A stretch of DNA of 64,000 nucleotides from Buddleja alternifolia (GCA_019426215.1 CM033397.1:31374480-31438479); one strand, 5' to 3'. Shown: positions 25,197-37,694, counted from the first letter of the stretch. Numbers and translations: made by a program. The notes: a model not told the origin generated them from the letters alone.

Positions 25197-25216
25197 TGCC
25201 ACTTGGGATCACCAAG

Positions 25217-25231
25217 TCATATCAGAGCGGT
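25217..25231 (+). promoter_or_regulatory. COP1 primer binding site, mutated
   Basis: It reads TCATATCAGAGCGG, where COP2 and COP3 have TGGTATCAGAGCG(G/A). The first bases no longer match the tRNA end. Confidence 0.6.
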
Positions 25232-25329
25232 TGAAGTAGAAACCTAAGCGTTTCCAAGTGTAACTGCTTGTTTAAATCCATCTTTCTAAAACTTAGTCGT
25301 TTTAAAACTCTCTCTCAAAACATCTCATT

Positions 25330-27551
25330 ATGACTTTTAACAAAATGCCTAAGTTGGTAGAGTCAAACTATGATTCTTGGAAACTTAGAGCATTCGCGTA
25401 TTTAGGTTCTTGCGATAATGAAATGTGTGATGTAATTTCAAATGGCCCCATTAAGATCATGAAAGTGATAACTCGAGCACCTGGAGCTGATGAAGCCACT
25501 CCAGATGGATATGTCGATAAACCTAAGTTAGAATGGACGTCTGATGATAGGAAAAGAGCAAATCTAGATAATGTTGGACGAAGTGCACTTTACTCAGCGT
25601 TAGGAGACAATGATGCATTGTTCAACAAGATCAAGCAATGTAAAACTTCCAAAGAAATATGGGATAAGTTGGCTATAGTGTGTGAAGGTTCAACACAGAT
25701 GAAGGAGAATAAGCTCTCCATAGCCATGCAAAGATTTGAACATTTCAAGATGCAGCCCAACGAGACACTAGAACAATTGGATGCAAGGTTTACTATGCTC
25801 ATTACAGAGTTAGCGTCATTGGATAAAGAGTTGACCAACAAGGAAATGGTCAATAAGATTTTTAGAAGTCTTCCAAGCAAGTATTTAATCAAGACTGTTG
25901 CTATGAGAGAATCTCAGATATTGGAGACCCTTACTCCAAAACATGTATTCTCAGAATTAAAGGCATTTGAATTTAAATTGGGTGAAGTCAGTGACACATC
26001 GACTTCATCGAATGAATCAGGAGCATTAATCGCTACCACCAAAAGCAAAGGTAAAGCGATTAGTGAGGAGAAATCAACAGAATCCAATGAAGAAAAAGAG
26101 ATGGCTTTATTGGTTAAGAAATTCAAGAAATTTCTAAGATATGAAAAGAGAAATCCTATTGGAGAAACTTTATTTCAAACTCCTCTCCTTGCACCAACGC
26201 CTCAGTATCAAGCGCCAGTGTACTCTGCACCTCAACCAGTAGCGCCAGTCCCTTACTAAGCGCCTACGACTCCTACTCTAAATCTCTCAGCGCCAGTCGG
26301 ATCAAAGCCATTATCCACTGAACAGAAAATGAAAACTAATTTGTGTTATAATTGCAGGAAACCAGGGCACTACCAGGTAAATTGCCCTTTCCAAATGTGT
26401 CTAAGCCCACAAGGCAAGACTATGCGGATAGAAACCAATTCAGGAGCAACCTTCGTCAACAAGGTTTTCTAGCGGAATCTGAACCATTCTTTGCACTTGA
26501 AGAGGATTTGGAATCATCAGAAGAAAGTAGTGATGATGAACCAACAAGCGACTCAACATTGATTTGTCTTATGGCAAGAGATGATGAAGCGTCTGACGAC
26601 TCGCTACCAGAGGTAACCACTGAATTATCTCATCCTCTTTCTTATGATGAATTACTTGACAAAGTTATTGAATTTTATAAAAATTGTCAAGATGCCACCA
26701 AAATATATCATAATGACCACGCTATTATTTCATCACTCAAAAGTGATAAAGTAAAGCTCAAAGCAGAGTTGAAAGTTCAGCAACAATGCATTGAGAAGAA
26801 CCAATCACTTGAGAGTGAGATTACTCAATTAAAAAGCGATATTGATATAATAGTCAAGAGAGAAGCTAATCTGATGGCTAGACTTGCCAAATTAGAGCAG
26901 CTCATCTCATCATTATCGAAAGCTTCAAAAAAGTTGGATAATGTGACTGAGGTAACAAGATTGTTTGGTGAAAAGTTCGGTTTAGGATGCAATGAATTTG
27001 GTAAACAACCAAACAAATCTAATGTTACGGCAAACAACAAAGGAAAATGTGTTTTCTTTGTTGAGAAAGGTTCACAAAGACAAAAACTAAATGAACCAAG
27101 CGACAATGGTATGAAGCCAAATGAAAAAGCCAAAGCTAACTCAGGCAAGGGAAAGGCAAAAACAAACGATTCACAAAGACGGGTTCATCCAAACGCTCAA
27201 AAGGCTAAGGATAAACCTGACCACTGTGAATCAAGCGCTAGGCGTCCAGCACCAAAAGTGCACCCTAAGACAGTGCCAAGGAAATACCAGGGTCAATATC
27301 CACAACGGTCTAGATCATATTATCGCTACTATGATAATTATGATTATGACTATGATTATGATTATGATTACTATTATAATCAAGGATATTACTATACACC
27401 CAAAAAGCACACACAACACAATGTGAAACCCAAGAAGGCCAGTATTCCTACAATGAAGGCTAGGCAAATATGGGTTCCTAAAGTTTTAATTCAAAACAAA
27501 GTCACTAACAATGAAGGACCCAAGACAACATGGGTACCTAAGAAGAATTAG
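25330..27551 (+). pseudogene. COP1 gag, broken
   Basis: It starts MTFNKMPKLVESNYDSWKLR, the copia-type gag. The UBN2-like capsid region (KTSKEIWDKLAIVCEGSTQM) is intact. The C-terminal half has a zinc knuckle CYNCRKPGHYQVNC, an acidic stretch, a coiled coil and a Tyr/Asp-rich tract (about 27310-27400). Damage: CAA to TAA at 26257-26259, and a one-base loss just after the knuckle near 26390. The stop at 27549-27551 corresponds to the natural gag end in COP3. The C-terminal extension after the knuckle is about 390 residues, long for a copia gag. Confidence 0.85.
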
Positions 27552-27564
27552 AACTATCCTTTAA

Positions 27565-30500
27565 ATGCAGGTACCTAGCGCCATCACCGATACTTCTGTT
27601 TGGTACTTCGATAGTAGGTCATCAAGGCATATGACTCGATCAAAGGATCTCTTGGTCAACTATCGTGCAACCAACGGTCCTCAAGTTATATTCGATGCTA
27701 ACTCCAAAGGTAAAACCAAAGGTATATGTATCATGCATAGGGGGAACATCATGATCAGTGATGTATATTATGTTGAGGGTCTTAAGCATAATTTGTTAAG
27801 CATTAGTCAATTTTGTGATAAAGGCTTTGAAGTAAAATTCTCAAGCGACTTCTGCTATGTTAATGACGTTAAGACTAAGTCTACTAAACTAAGAGGAAAA
27901 AGAACAAATAATGTTTATTTAGTGGATTGGGATTCTACAATTGATAACAACCTCGCATGCTTCGTTGCTAAAAGTCAAAATGAATTGGGTTGGTTATGGC
28001 ATAGAAAAATGAATCACCTCAACTTTAAGGCAATCTCTCAGTTAATATCGCTAAATCAAGTAGAGGGATTACCTAAGGGTTCATTTCATAAGAATCGCTT
28101 ATGTGATGCATGGCAAATGGGTAAACAAGTTAAATTATCTTTTAAGAAGAAACCATGCATATCTACTTCTAGAGTTCTTGAACTATTGCATCTGGATTTG
28201 TTTGGTCCTATTTAAATCATGAGTGTTAGTGGTAAAAAGTACTCACTAGTAATAGTTGATGATTTCTCTCGCTATACATGGGTAGAATTCCTAACGACCA
28301 AAGATGAAACTAGTGTTAAGCTCACATCGCTAATTCGTCAATTGCAAACTTATAAAGATTTAAAAGTGACGAGAATTAGAAACGATAGAGGAACTGAATT
28401 TACTAACCAATTTGTTGAGAAGTTTTGTATAGATTTTGGAATACTTCATGAGTATTCTGCTCCTAGAACACCTCAACAAAATGGAGTTGCAGAGCGACGG
28501 AACAGAACACTTAAAGAAGCTGCTAGGACGATGTTTGTAGAGTCTAAGCTGCCTCAAAGGTTTTGGGCCGAAGTTATCAATACCGCTTGCTACATTCAGA
28601 ACCGGTGTATGATCAACAAGAAACATGAGAAGACTCCATATGAGTTGTGGAAGGGACGTAAGCCTAACGTTTCATACTTTCATGTATTTGGTTCAAAATG
28701 TTTCATTCATAACAATGGATCCCAAAGTCTAAAGACATTTGATCCTAAGGCGGATGAGGGGATCTTTCTAGGCTATGCCAAAAATGGAAAGAGTTTTCGC
28801 ATCCTAAATAAGATCAAATCGAAGGTTGAAGAATCCATTCATGTTATGTTTGATGATGCTAACCAAGAACTGAGTAAGGTTAATCCTGATGATGTAGGAA
28901 TTGAAGATCTTGCCCAACAAGCGTCACAAATCAATCTTGGTGATGACAGTGATGACGAGGATGATGAGATCTTCGTGCCTATTCCTAAAGTTACTGGTGA
29001 GGTTACAAATGATGATATTATCAGAATTGCTGATGATCATGAAGAAAATGATCATCCAGAGCAAAATAGAACTGTGAATGATGCAGCAACTGCGCCAGAG
29101 ACAAATGAGGGTCAAGCGATTGATAATCAAGAGTCTCTCAACCCGTTCCAACCAGACCGTAAATGGCTTAAAGAACATCCACCAGAGTTAGAAATTGGAG
29201 ATATAGAAGCACTTGTTAGAACTAGGTTCGCTACAATCAATGAGGCCATGTTCGCAAGTTTCTTATCTCAAATGGAACCAAAGAAAGTAGATGAAGCGCT
29301 TAGTGATTCAAGTTGGGTAGAAGCAATGCAAGAAGAGCTTAACCAATTTGAGAGAAGCAAAGTTTGGACGCTAGTAGCAAGACTAACCCACCAAGGAGTT
29401 ATTGGAACTAGATGGGTTTTTAGGAACAAGATGGATGAAGATGGCATTGTTATAAGAAACAAAGTCAGATTAGTCGCTCAGGGTTATTGTCAAGAAGAGG
29501 GTATTGACTTTGATGAGACGTATGCCCCAGTAGCTCGTCTTGAAGCGATTAGAATGTTCTTAGCGTTTGTCGCATTCAACAAGTTCACAGTATACCAAAT
29601 GGACGTGAAAAGTGCTTTCCTGAATGGTAAACTCCAAGAAGAAGTTTATGTGGAGCAACCTCCAGGATTCATTAACAACCATGACAAAAGTATGGTCTAC
29701 AAATTGGATAAGGCACTCTATGGCATTATACAAGCACCAAGAGCATGGTATGACACTCTCTCTATCTCCTTATAGGTAAAGGCTTTTCAAAAGGCCGCGT
29801 TGATACAACGTTATTTAAAATTACCCATAATGAAGATATTCTCTTAGTCCAAATTTATGTTGATGATATTATATTTGGTTATTTTTGAAAATGATGCAAG
29901 ATCAATATGAAATGAGCATGATGGGTGAATTAACTTTCTTCTTAGGATTACAAGTTAAACAACTTCCTAATGGCATATTTATAAACTAAGCTAAATACAC
30001 ACGTGATATGATTAAGAAATTTGGTATGGAAAATGCATCATCTTCAAAAATTCCAATGAGCCAAACGCTTAAGTTAGATAAAGATGAAAGTGGAAAGAAA
30101 ATTGATATGACTAACTATAGAGGTATCATTGGATCACTTCTTTATCTTACCGCTAGTAGACCCAATATTATGTTTTCAGTATGCATGTGTGCACGCTTTC
30201 AAGCTGATCCTAGAGAATCACACTTGAATGCTACCAAGAGAATCCTTAAATATCTAAAAGGCACACAAAATGTGGGCTTATGGTATCCAAGGGACTTTCC
30301 TTTTGAACTAATTGGTTATTCAGATGCAGATTTTGTAGGATACAAAATAGATAGAAAAAACACTAGTGGTACATGTCAATTTCTAGGTGATAGACTAATT
30401 TCGTGGCATAGTAAGAAACAACAATCCATAACGACTTCTACAATTAGCTGCTGGGAGCTGTTGTGCACAAATCCTTTGGATGAGGCAACAACTTAGAGAT

Positions 30501-30764
30501 TATGGAACAATCCTAAGTCCTACCCCAATCCATTGTGATAACCAAAGCGCTTTAGCAATGACTCAAAATCCTGTTCTTTATTCTAGAACTAAACACATTG
30601 ACATTCGATACCATTTCTTGCGTGACCATGTTCAAAAGAAAGATATCTCCATGCACTTCATTGGAACTGACAAACAATTGGCAGATATCTTCACCAAAGT
30701 GCTCAAAGAACAACGCTTTCTCACTTTGAGAAGTGAATTAGGTATGATTGATTTAAACGCTTAA
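27565..30764 (+). pseudogene. COP1 pol (protease-integrase-RT-RNase H), broken
   Basis: Domains are in copia order. The protease has FDSRSS where COP2 and COP3 have FDSGSS, so the catalytic DSG is lost. The integrase zinc region [11 protein letters not shown] has CDAW in place of CDAC, losing a Cys. Integrase DD35E is present (DLFGP, NDRGTEF, NGVAER). The RT has [11 protein letters not shown] and YVDDI. RNase H ends ELGMIDLNA. Damage includes TAA at 28213-28215, a frameshift near 29770, a roughly 30-bp deletion after YVDDI near 29880, TAA at 29987-29989 and an RNase H deletion near 30440 that removes the Glu-bearing AEAEY motif. Confidence 0.88.
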
Positions 30765-31636
30765 ATCATAGAGCATCATATTTTATAGGCATATAATTTA
30801 GGGGGAATCCACTTTATGATTATGTCTAAATCGTTTTTCAAAATTGAAATGAACTATTAATTTTAGGAGGAACTTCAAAATTATACTTATCTCAATTCAT
30901 AAGCGACTATGATAAAAAATGATTTCGAAAATTTATGCATTGATAACTAGCGCTTATCTATTATGCATGATAAACTCAATCTCTAATGAATGAAAATGTC
31001 TTTTATAAATCCAAGCGGTTGATTTTATCTTTAACTTTAAGAAATTAAATTTTGTTCTTAAAAGACTTCAGCGTTAAATAGATTCCCACTTTAACACTAA
31101 GTAATCTTTTTCTGAAATGCAAGCATAGTTTTCATCGCTGAAAGTAGCATGTGGATAAGTCCAAAAGATTAGATTTGACAACTGCCCACACGTGCTTATC
31201 ACATCAAACTGACGGTTAATGATTCCTATCTAAAAACTAGGCGGTTTAGTAACTGCACCAATCTGAGTACGTATCAGTGTACTATCAGGCGTGTGTAGTT
31301 CACGCGGAAAATTTCAAATTTATTTAAACGTTTTTGAAAAAGTAACTGCGGATTTCAAACCATTATATTCCACAGTAGTTACCCATTTTACCGCACTTTT
31401 TTACCTCCGTCTTTATGAGTAAACGGCTCAGATTTACTTTTTGTTATTTTCAAAATTAACATCTGAACACGTGTCATTTATCTAGCAGTTGAGGAGTTAT
31501 TTTTGCCTCCTATTTAAATCCTTCACAACCTTTACAGTAAAACTTTATCACTTCTAAACTTTTTTACTATAAAAGGTCTCTCTAAGGCAAAAGATTATCT
31601 TTTCTCTCCTCTACCCAAGCTTTTCCAAGTTTATCA
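30765..31636 (+). promoter_or_regulatory. COP1 pol-ORF2 spacer with candidate internal promoter
   Basis: This is noncoding and alignable with the COP3 spacer (51139-51969). Near its end are ACACGTGTC (31467-31475) and TATTTAAA (31511-31518), 126 bases before the ORF2 ATG. The same pair occurs in COP2 and COP3. Confidence 0.45.
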
Positions 31637-34600
31637 ATGGCACCCAAATCTTCCAAATCGGCTGCCGGAAAATCTTCCAAATCAGAGAAATCAGTCACTG
31701 TTAACGCCACTTTTCTTGTTAACTGAGACTATCTCTTCGATAACCAAAATTTTCCTCTTCGGACTGTTCTTCCTCTTGTTCAGGAATCTGGCTTACGCGA
31801 TATGATAACTGCCGTTTTCAACTTGTTTGAGGAAGAAACCCTCTTTTTCTTCAAAAATCTCCGACGACGGAAACTCCATTTCCTGCATCTTTCCCTTCGC
31901 CCGTGAGACCTTCGTTCTCACCCCTTCTCTGATTTCTTCTCTCCTAAACTTGCCAAGTTATGGTGCCGAAGTGGAAAATGTCACTCTTGGTGATGCTACA
32001 AAGGTATGGACATTGATCAAGAAATACGAAGTTGAGGCTTCTTACGAACCCAACTTCAAGAAAAATGATATAAAGGGCGAGTATGTCATTCTTGCGGACA
32101 TATGCGCCAAGATGATCGAATGCAGAAAGGGAAGCTTCGATAAAGTTTCCAATCTCTAGTACAAGATGATGGTAGCCATTCTGACCAATCTGAAGATAAA
32201 TTGGTCACTTTATGTGTTTAAACGCTTCAAGCAAGCGATGGCCAAGTTAGTAAATCCTAAGCCCTACGGGATTGTTTTAAGTAGAATTCTTAGCGCTAGC
32301 GGTTGCAACAATTCCGCTGGAAAGAAAATACCTACGCTAAAGTTTTATGGAAAGAAAATGATTAGCGAGCTATTAAAGCCAATGAAGCGTGGTGGAGCAG
32401 CGGTTCCCAAAGATGAGCATGAGCGACTTGTTGCCGAAGGAGTTGTTTAGAGCGATGATGAAGAACAAGCATCCTAGTCTTCATCATCATCGGAAGAAGA
32501 GGTGGTGGTTAAGTGACCCAAACGAAAAATCACCTTGAAAGACGTTGAGCCATCAAAAACAGCAAAGAAGCAGAAGTAGAAGCCAGAGCCCAAGAAGAAA
32601 CAGAAGTCTCCCTCTCCTTCTCCTAAACCACCCTCTCCTCCTCCAGCGTTTATCTTCAATGTAAACGAAGAAGAAGAAGTAGTAGAAGAAGAAGTACCGC
32701 TAGCACGCAGGCGTACTCCTTCATCCACTCCAATTGTATTAACAAGCGCTCCAGTCGAGCTAGCACTTGAAGACTCAGCGAGTGTTCCTCCTCCTTCTTC
32801 AGACGCTATTCCTGAATCTAGAGCCACTACTCTTTCTGAGAAGGCTGCTCATTTTTAGGGTAAGTACTTGTGAAAAACAAAGTAGTCTATCCTTTCCTCG
32901 TTAGGTTTCCTTTTCTAACGGTAGGATAAAACCTTTTTCAGCCGAAGTTGACGCGGATATTCAAAATGCTCTTAACACTCTTGAGACTTTGAATATACTT
33001 ATTCATGCTGATCCCCTCACTTCTTTTCTCGATTTAGATCCTGATGAAGAGGTCACGGAGCCTGAGGAAATTGTACCAACTGTTGAAACAGATCAAGCGA
33101 CTGACAAAGTCGATGATAGTCCTCAGGGTAAGCATTATAGTATCTTATTTTAATTTCTACTTAGTAGAAATTTTGCTTGCTTTTCTCAAACGCTTACATG
33201 TATCAGCTCAAGATGCACCAGACGCTGATGCACCTTCACCTTCCGAGATTCCTGTTGAATTGGATGTGGAAATGGAAGCAGTTGTGGATATTTCTAAGGA
33301 AGTAACCTATGTCATTCCTGACGCTGACACATCACCAGTCAGTGAAGCAACTGAGCATGCTGAGCGGTTGATAGAAGTGGCCCCTATCCCAACCGAATCT
33401 TTTGCCTTTGTTCCCACTCCAACCGAATCTCCTCCCTGTGTCATAGACTTCTTTCCTCATGGATACAATGCAGACGTTGAGTTCTACTATGCCGCTAGAG
33501 AGCTTGACACCAGACAGTTAGTCGAAATGGAGATCAATTTTCAAAATACTCTCCATAGGACTGATCTCTCCATCTCTGACAAATTTAAATTCTTCGAGCG
33601 ATTCGCCGATCTATGTCTTTACAATCTTGAGCGACTCCAATCTCGACTTGAGCATATTCGTTGACCAGCGTTCAACATAACTTAATTTGACGAGAAGCAT
33701 TTTAACTTCACTGGTCATTCTGAAGAGTCCTTTTATCCTTTGCGCTAGAATAAAGTCGTCATCAAGAATCCCCATATGGGTGACTGGTCAAAGAATCCAG
33801 ACAAAAAAATCCTTAACAGGATTGGAAACTCCGCTTTCCCCAAAGTAGTTCATTCTCTTCAAAATGCTCTATCCCCCAAACCTCTCAGATTGTGGAAAGG
33901 AAAAGGACCAGTAGTTGCTGAGCGTCCCAATCCTATCAATTCATGGATAGAAGATGAAGCCCGAGAATACCTTGCAAGACTATGGGCTGAGGACTATGAT
34001 GAAGAAACTGAACGCTTTGAGAAATTCCTTGCTGCCAGAAAAGATCAGAAGAAAGCTGATAAACTTGGTAAGCAATGGATGATGGATACAGCCAGATGGG
34101 CTGAAGAGTTCATTTTACACTTCTATACCCTTGAAAAACTCGTGAGATATCCATTTCTCTTTGAATTTGGAATAGAATACAGACACCGAGGATTTGCTAC
34201 CTTTTTACTTCATCAGCGTCAGCATATTGCCGGAAATGTTAGCAATCTGCCAACTTATAGGCAATCCATCGAGAGCTATATTCGCCAACAGCTAGCCTCA
34301 TTCAGTCAAGGCGGACGCTATGTATTGCACCCCCGTCAAGCGTTTGTTCAGCAAATCTTTCCAGATTTTAACAAAGAAGCCTCCACCAGTAAACAACCGC
34401 TTCTTCCAGGACAAAGTGAAATTCGTGTCAATGTTACAAATGAGCACGCTGAGTTTGCTGAACTCCATAGAGACAGAAGAGCAGTGATAGAAAATGCACA
34501 AGCGTTGGATATCACTTTCAACCACTATTCAGGGCTGAGCGACTTCTGAGGATACAATCTTCACCCTGTGCTCTTTTGTGAACAAAACATTCAAGTGGCC

Positions 34601-35983
34601 AAGATGATATCACTGATCAGGCCAGTGGACAAAAAAGCAGCTCAAGCGTTGATGCCATTTATTTTGGACTTCTATAACTCTTATACTTTAGGAATTGATC
34701 TGCCAGAAGGAGTGCAACTTGCACTAAGCACTGAAGAGCACAAAGACGCTAAGTTTTTCATTTCACAGACCAACCTGATTAGTCCAAGGCACGTAATGGA
34801 AGCGATTGGTCCACTCTGGGTCGTACCTATTGAAAGTCCAACGCCTCAAATTGAAGTTGTTGAAATCGAAGAGGAACAAACTCCTGCTGTAGAAGCTGCT
34901 CAACCCACAGACGCTGATATGCAAGACATTATCCCCAGCGCTCCAACAGTCGAGGTTCCACTTGAGGAACAAGTTGTTCAAACTGACTCCGCAACTCAGA
35001 CGCTCGACTTAGCGATAGAAGAGGTTCATGCTGACTTAGCTGCACAGCCTGTAGAGCCTATTATTAGAGACAAATCTAAAGGAAAAGCTTCAGTAGTCTC
35101 AAGCTCTCACGGACCTGAGCGTTCATCTTCCGATTCATCAGATTCAGATTCTGACAGTGATCCAGAAGCTAAATATTTCAGAAAGGCTATTCGACATTCT
35201 CTCAGCGATATAAAAGGCTCCTGTTCTCGATTGCAAGAGCGCAGTACTTCCACGCTTAATCAAGAAGAAACAGTTCTCAAAGCTGATTTGCGACATGCCA
35301 ACAAGCTTACAATCTCCATGATGAACTGTATCGCTCCTCTCATGAAAGAGCTTTCAAACGATTTCAACCGGACGCTTGCCCAGAATGCTTCAGCTGATAC
35401 TGAGCGTCATAATTCCTCCAACCTTATAACTCAGAGTATCGCTGAACAAATCGCTCTCCTGATTGATGAAGTCAAGCTTCTCCGAAGGGATATCGCTGAC
35501 TTAAAAAACTCCTTTGCTGATGTCAAGAAGGAGGAAGATAAAGAAAAGTCCAAGGCAATATCTAAAACAGATAATAAACAGTGGCGATCAATGTTTGAAA
35601 AAATAGTGAGCATAAAGAAAAGGCTAACTAAAAAGAGAAAGCCAAGATATTATCTAGGAAGGTACTTGCTCCCGGACTTGGACGTCAACTTTTTGGAAAG
35701 TATGGGATTTCATCCTTATGCCGGCCCACTTAGATGACCTATCAACTGGAAACCATTCAACGATAGAAGACAAGACATCTATTATGACTTAATTCGTGAA
35801 CTTGGTATTCCTCCAAGGGAATGGGTCGATAGGCTGAAATAACTGAATGAAAGCGCTAGACAGCGAAGGCATGACTATGATGAACTTCAACATACCACTA
35901 TGCTAGATGTTGATCGACTCCTCATGGACTTAGCAAATGAGATCTACCAAATAGAAGAAAGCATAAAACGACAGAAAAGATGA
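31637..35983 (+). pseudogene. COP1 ORF2 (extra gene after pol), with two intron-like gaps
   Basis: It starts MAPKSSKSAAGKSSKSEKS. The N-terminal globular part (to about 32450) has blocks FVLTPSLISSLLNLPSYG and LADICAKMIECRKGSFDKV, resembling the putative plant transposon domain. An acidic and Pro-rich middle follows, then a folded region (33450-34550), and a C-terminal coiled coil (35200-35550) before a basic KKRLTKKRKPRY. Intron-like gaps at 32860-32941 and 33128-33206 have GTAAG donors and CAG acceptors and the same phase. Multiple stops (for example TGG to TGA near 31724, and TAG at 32157-32159) kill it. SIRE elements often carry an envelope-like gene here. I see no clear membrane span, so the function is open. 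Confidence 0.7.
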
Positions 35984-36225
35984 ATGCTTTATAATGTTTT
36001 GTTGTTTTTTTCTTATATTCAGTATAAATCATGTATGCTTATTATATCTCTCTATAAATGAATGATTTATCGCTGAAACACCTTGTTGAGGTTAATCTAA
36101 CATTAGCTAACTTTACTAACTTTCCAAACGCTAACTTATAATTATTTTTGGGCTTTTCTTTGAACTCTTAATTTATAAAAGAGTTATAAGAGTTAAAGTC
36201 TTGACATCATCAAAAAGGGGGAAAT
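35984..36225 (+). other. COP1 3' untranslated region and polypurine tract
   Basis: No gene. The polypurine tract AAAAAGGGGGAAAT (36212-36225) directly precedes the 3' LTR and would prime plus-strand synthesis. Confidence 0.75.
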
Positions 36226-37689
36226 TGTTAGAAAATTTCATGTTAGATGTTTTGATGATGACAAGATAGGATTTTATGTTAGACCCCAAAAAATAATGTA
36301 AGTTTATGTTTTATAGACCAATTGAATAAGCGTTTAAAAGAATGTAATTTTGTTAGGCTTGTAATTTTTATCTTTATAGATTTTAGACTCAATATTAGAT
36401 ACCGAATCGCTAATAGAATTCTAGGTGAGTCTATTAGAGATGAAGATCAGCGTCTGAAATCAGAAAAAGATGAAGATTTATCCTTAGCGTCTGTCAAACG
36501 CTAAAGGACCATTTCAAGATTTATGGATCAAGCACTCAATGTACTCTAGCGATCAGAATCAGATTCACCTGAAATAATTTCTCAAGTCATGAAGGACTTA
36601 AATGCAATCATTCAACGGACATTTATTTCAAACGGAAAATAAATTCAAATGCATTAAATGTGATAAGCCAATATGACTTGTGGACAAGCCACCTTTTGAC
36701 TAGATTGTCAGAAATTCAAAGTTATAGCTGCTCCCGTCCAATCAGAACCAGCACGAATTCAAGAATGTAAAAAAAAAGGTTTAATCACGCGCCGCATGAA
36801 AGGCACACTCTCACATGTGTCCAACGGACAGATCCCAAGAATTGCCTATAAATACCTCCTTCCAGCAAACCCGAAAAGATACAGAGTGATAGAGATATAC
36901 GTACATGCACAAGAAAAATTTGCTGAAGAAAAAGCTTAGAAACTCCATAGCCAAAATCTTTCAAGCTTTTTACATACATTCCATACAGTCACAAATATCT
37001 AAAATATCTTCAAAAGAAGAAGCCTAAACTCTTACTGAGATATTCCAAGTTGTTTGATCTTTCCAAAAACAAACAAACCCTTGTGATAAAATCCTCAACT
37101 TTTCATCTGAGTGAGAAAGTTGTTGAAACCCCTTACAGGCAGTACTTCTGAGTGAGAGAAGCTTGTAGAAGAAGATTTTCATTGGTGCTGACATCTGTGT
37201 GATCAAGGAGCCAGAGATCATTTTCACCTATTTACTATTTTGTACAAGATTCTGTGGGATTCTTTGATAATCATCTTAGTAAATTCCCTCCAAGGACGTA
37301 GCTGGGATTACATCACCCAGTGAACCTTATATATCTTGTGTCATTTACTTTGATTATTGTCTTGTTTTATATTATTTTATTTATTCTGAGAAAGACAAGT
37401 CAATCTGCTAAGCGACTATTTAACCAACAAAAAAGAACGCTAAAGCTTTAAAATCATTTCCGCTGTGCTAACCCTGATTAAGCGATCTAAGCATTACCTT
37501 ACTTTGGTAAATTGCTGAAATCACTAAGTCCAAGTTATCTTTACTGTAGCGTCTGACCCAAGCGCTCAACTTCCTAAGCATTCTAATCTTTAAAAGTGAT
37601 ACGAAATCTTTGAAGTCGAAAAAGACTTCAGGGTCTATTCAACCCCCCCCCCCCTTCTAGACCCTTTCGTATGCCACTTGGGACCACCA
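36226..37689 (+). repeat. COP1 3' LTR
   Basis: It begins TGTTAGAAAATTTC and ends GGGACCACCA. TATAAATA is at 36847-36854. It carries no LINE, so the LINE arrived after COP1 inserted. Confidence 0.92.
37600..37671 (+). other. COP1 3' LTR putative three-way RNA junction
   Basis: TACGAAA/TTTCGTA outer stem; GAAGTC/GACTTC and AGGGTCTA/TAGACCCT inner hairpins, all perfect. The loop of the second holds an uninterrupted run of about 12 C. Confidence 0.5.
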
Positions 37690-37694
37690 GTATT

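Larger units (their letters stand above)
23199..25214 (+). repeat. COP1 5' LTR (with LINE insertion)
   Basis: It begins TGTTAGGAAATTTC and ends GGGATCACCA. Without the LINE and its duplication it is about 1,481 bp, against 1,464 in the 3' LTR. One difference is a second copy of the word GCATTAAATG (about 23620-23650) that is missing from the 3' LTR. Confidence 0.9.
23199..37689 (+). mobile_element. COP1: Ty1/copia element, SIRE/Maximus-like, full length but dead
   Basis: It has two LTRs (23199-25214 and 36226-37689), a PBS, gag, pol, an extra ORF2 and a PPT. The flanking 5-bp duplication is GTATT (23194-23198 and 37690-37694). The pol order protease-integrase-RT-RNase H marks it as copia. 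The long gag and an extra gene after pol are features of the SIRE/Maximus lineage. Premature stops, frameshifts and small deletions hit all three genes. It inserted into GYP1. Confidence 0.88.

Noticed and set aside
27330..27420. CRISPR-like regularity in the GATTAT repeats
   Set aside because: It is a coding hexamer repeat without spacers, and the genome is plant.
32474..32827. - strand frame opposite the acidic segment of COP1 ORF2
   Set aside because: A low-complexity shadow (Ser/Gly/Glu) of the + strand repeat-like acidic coding text.
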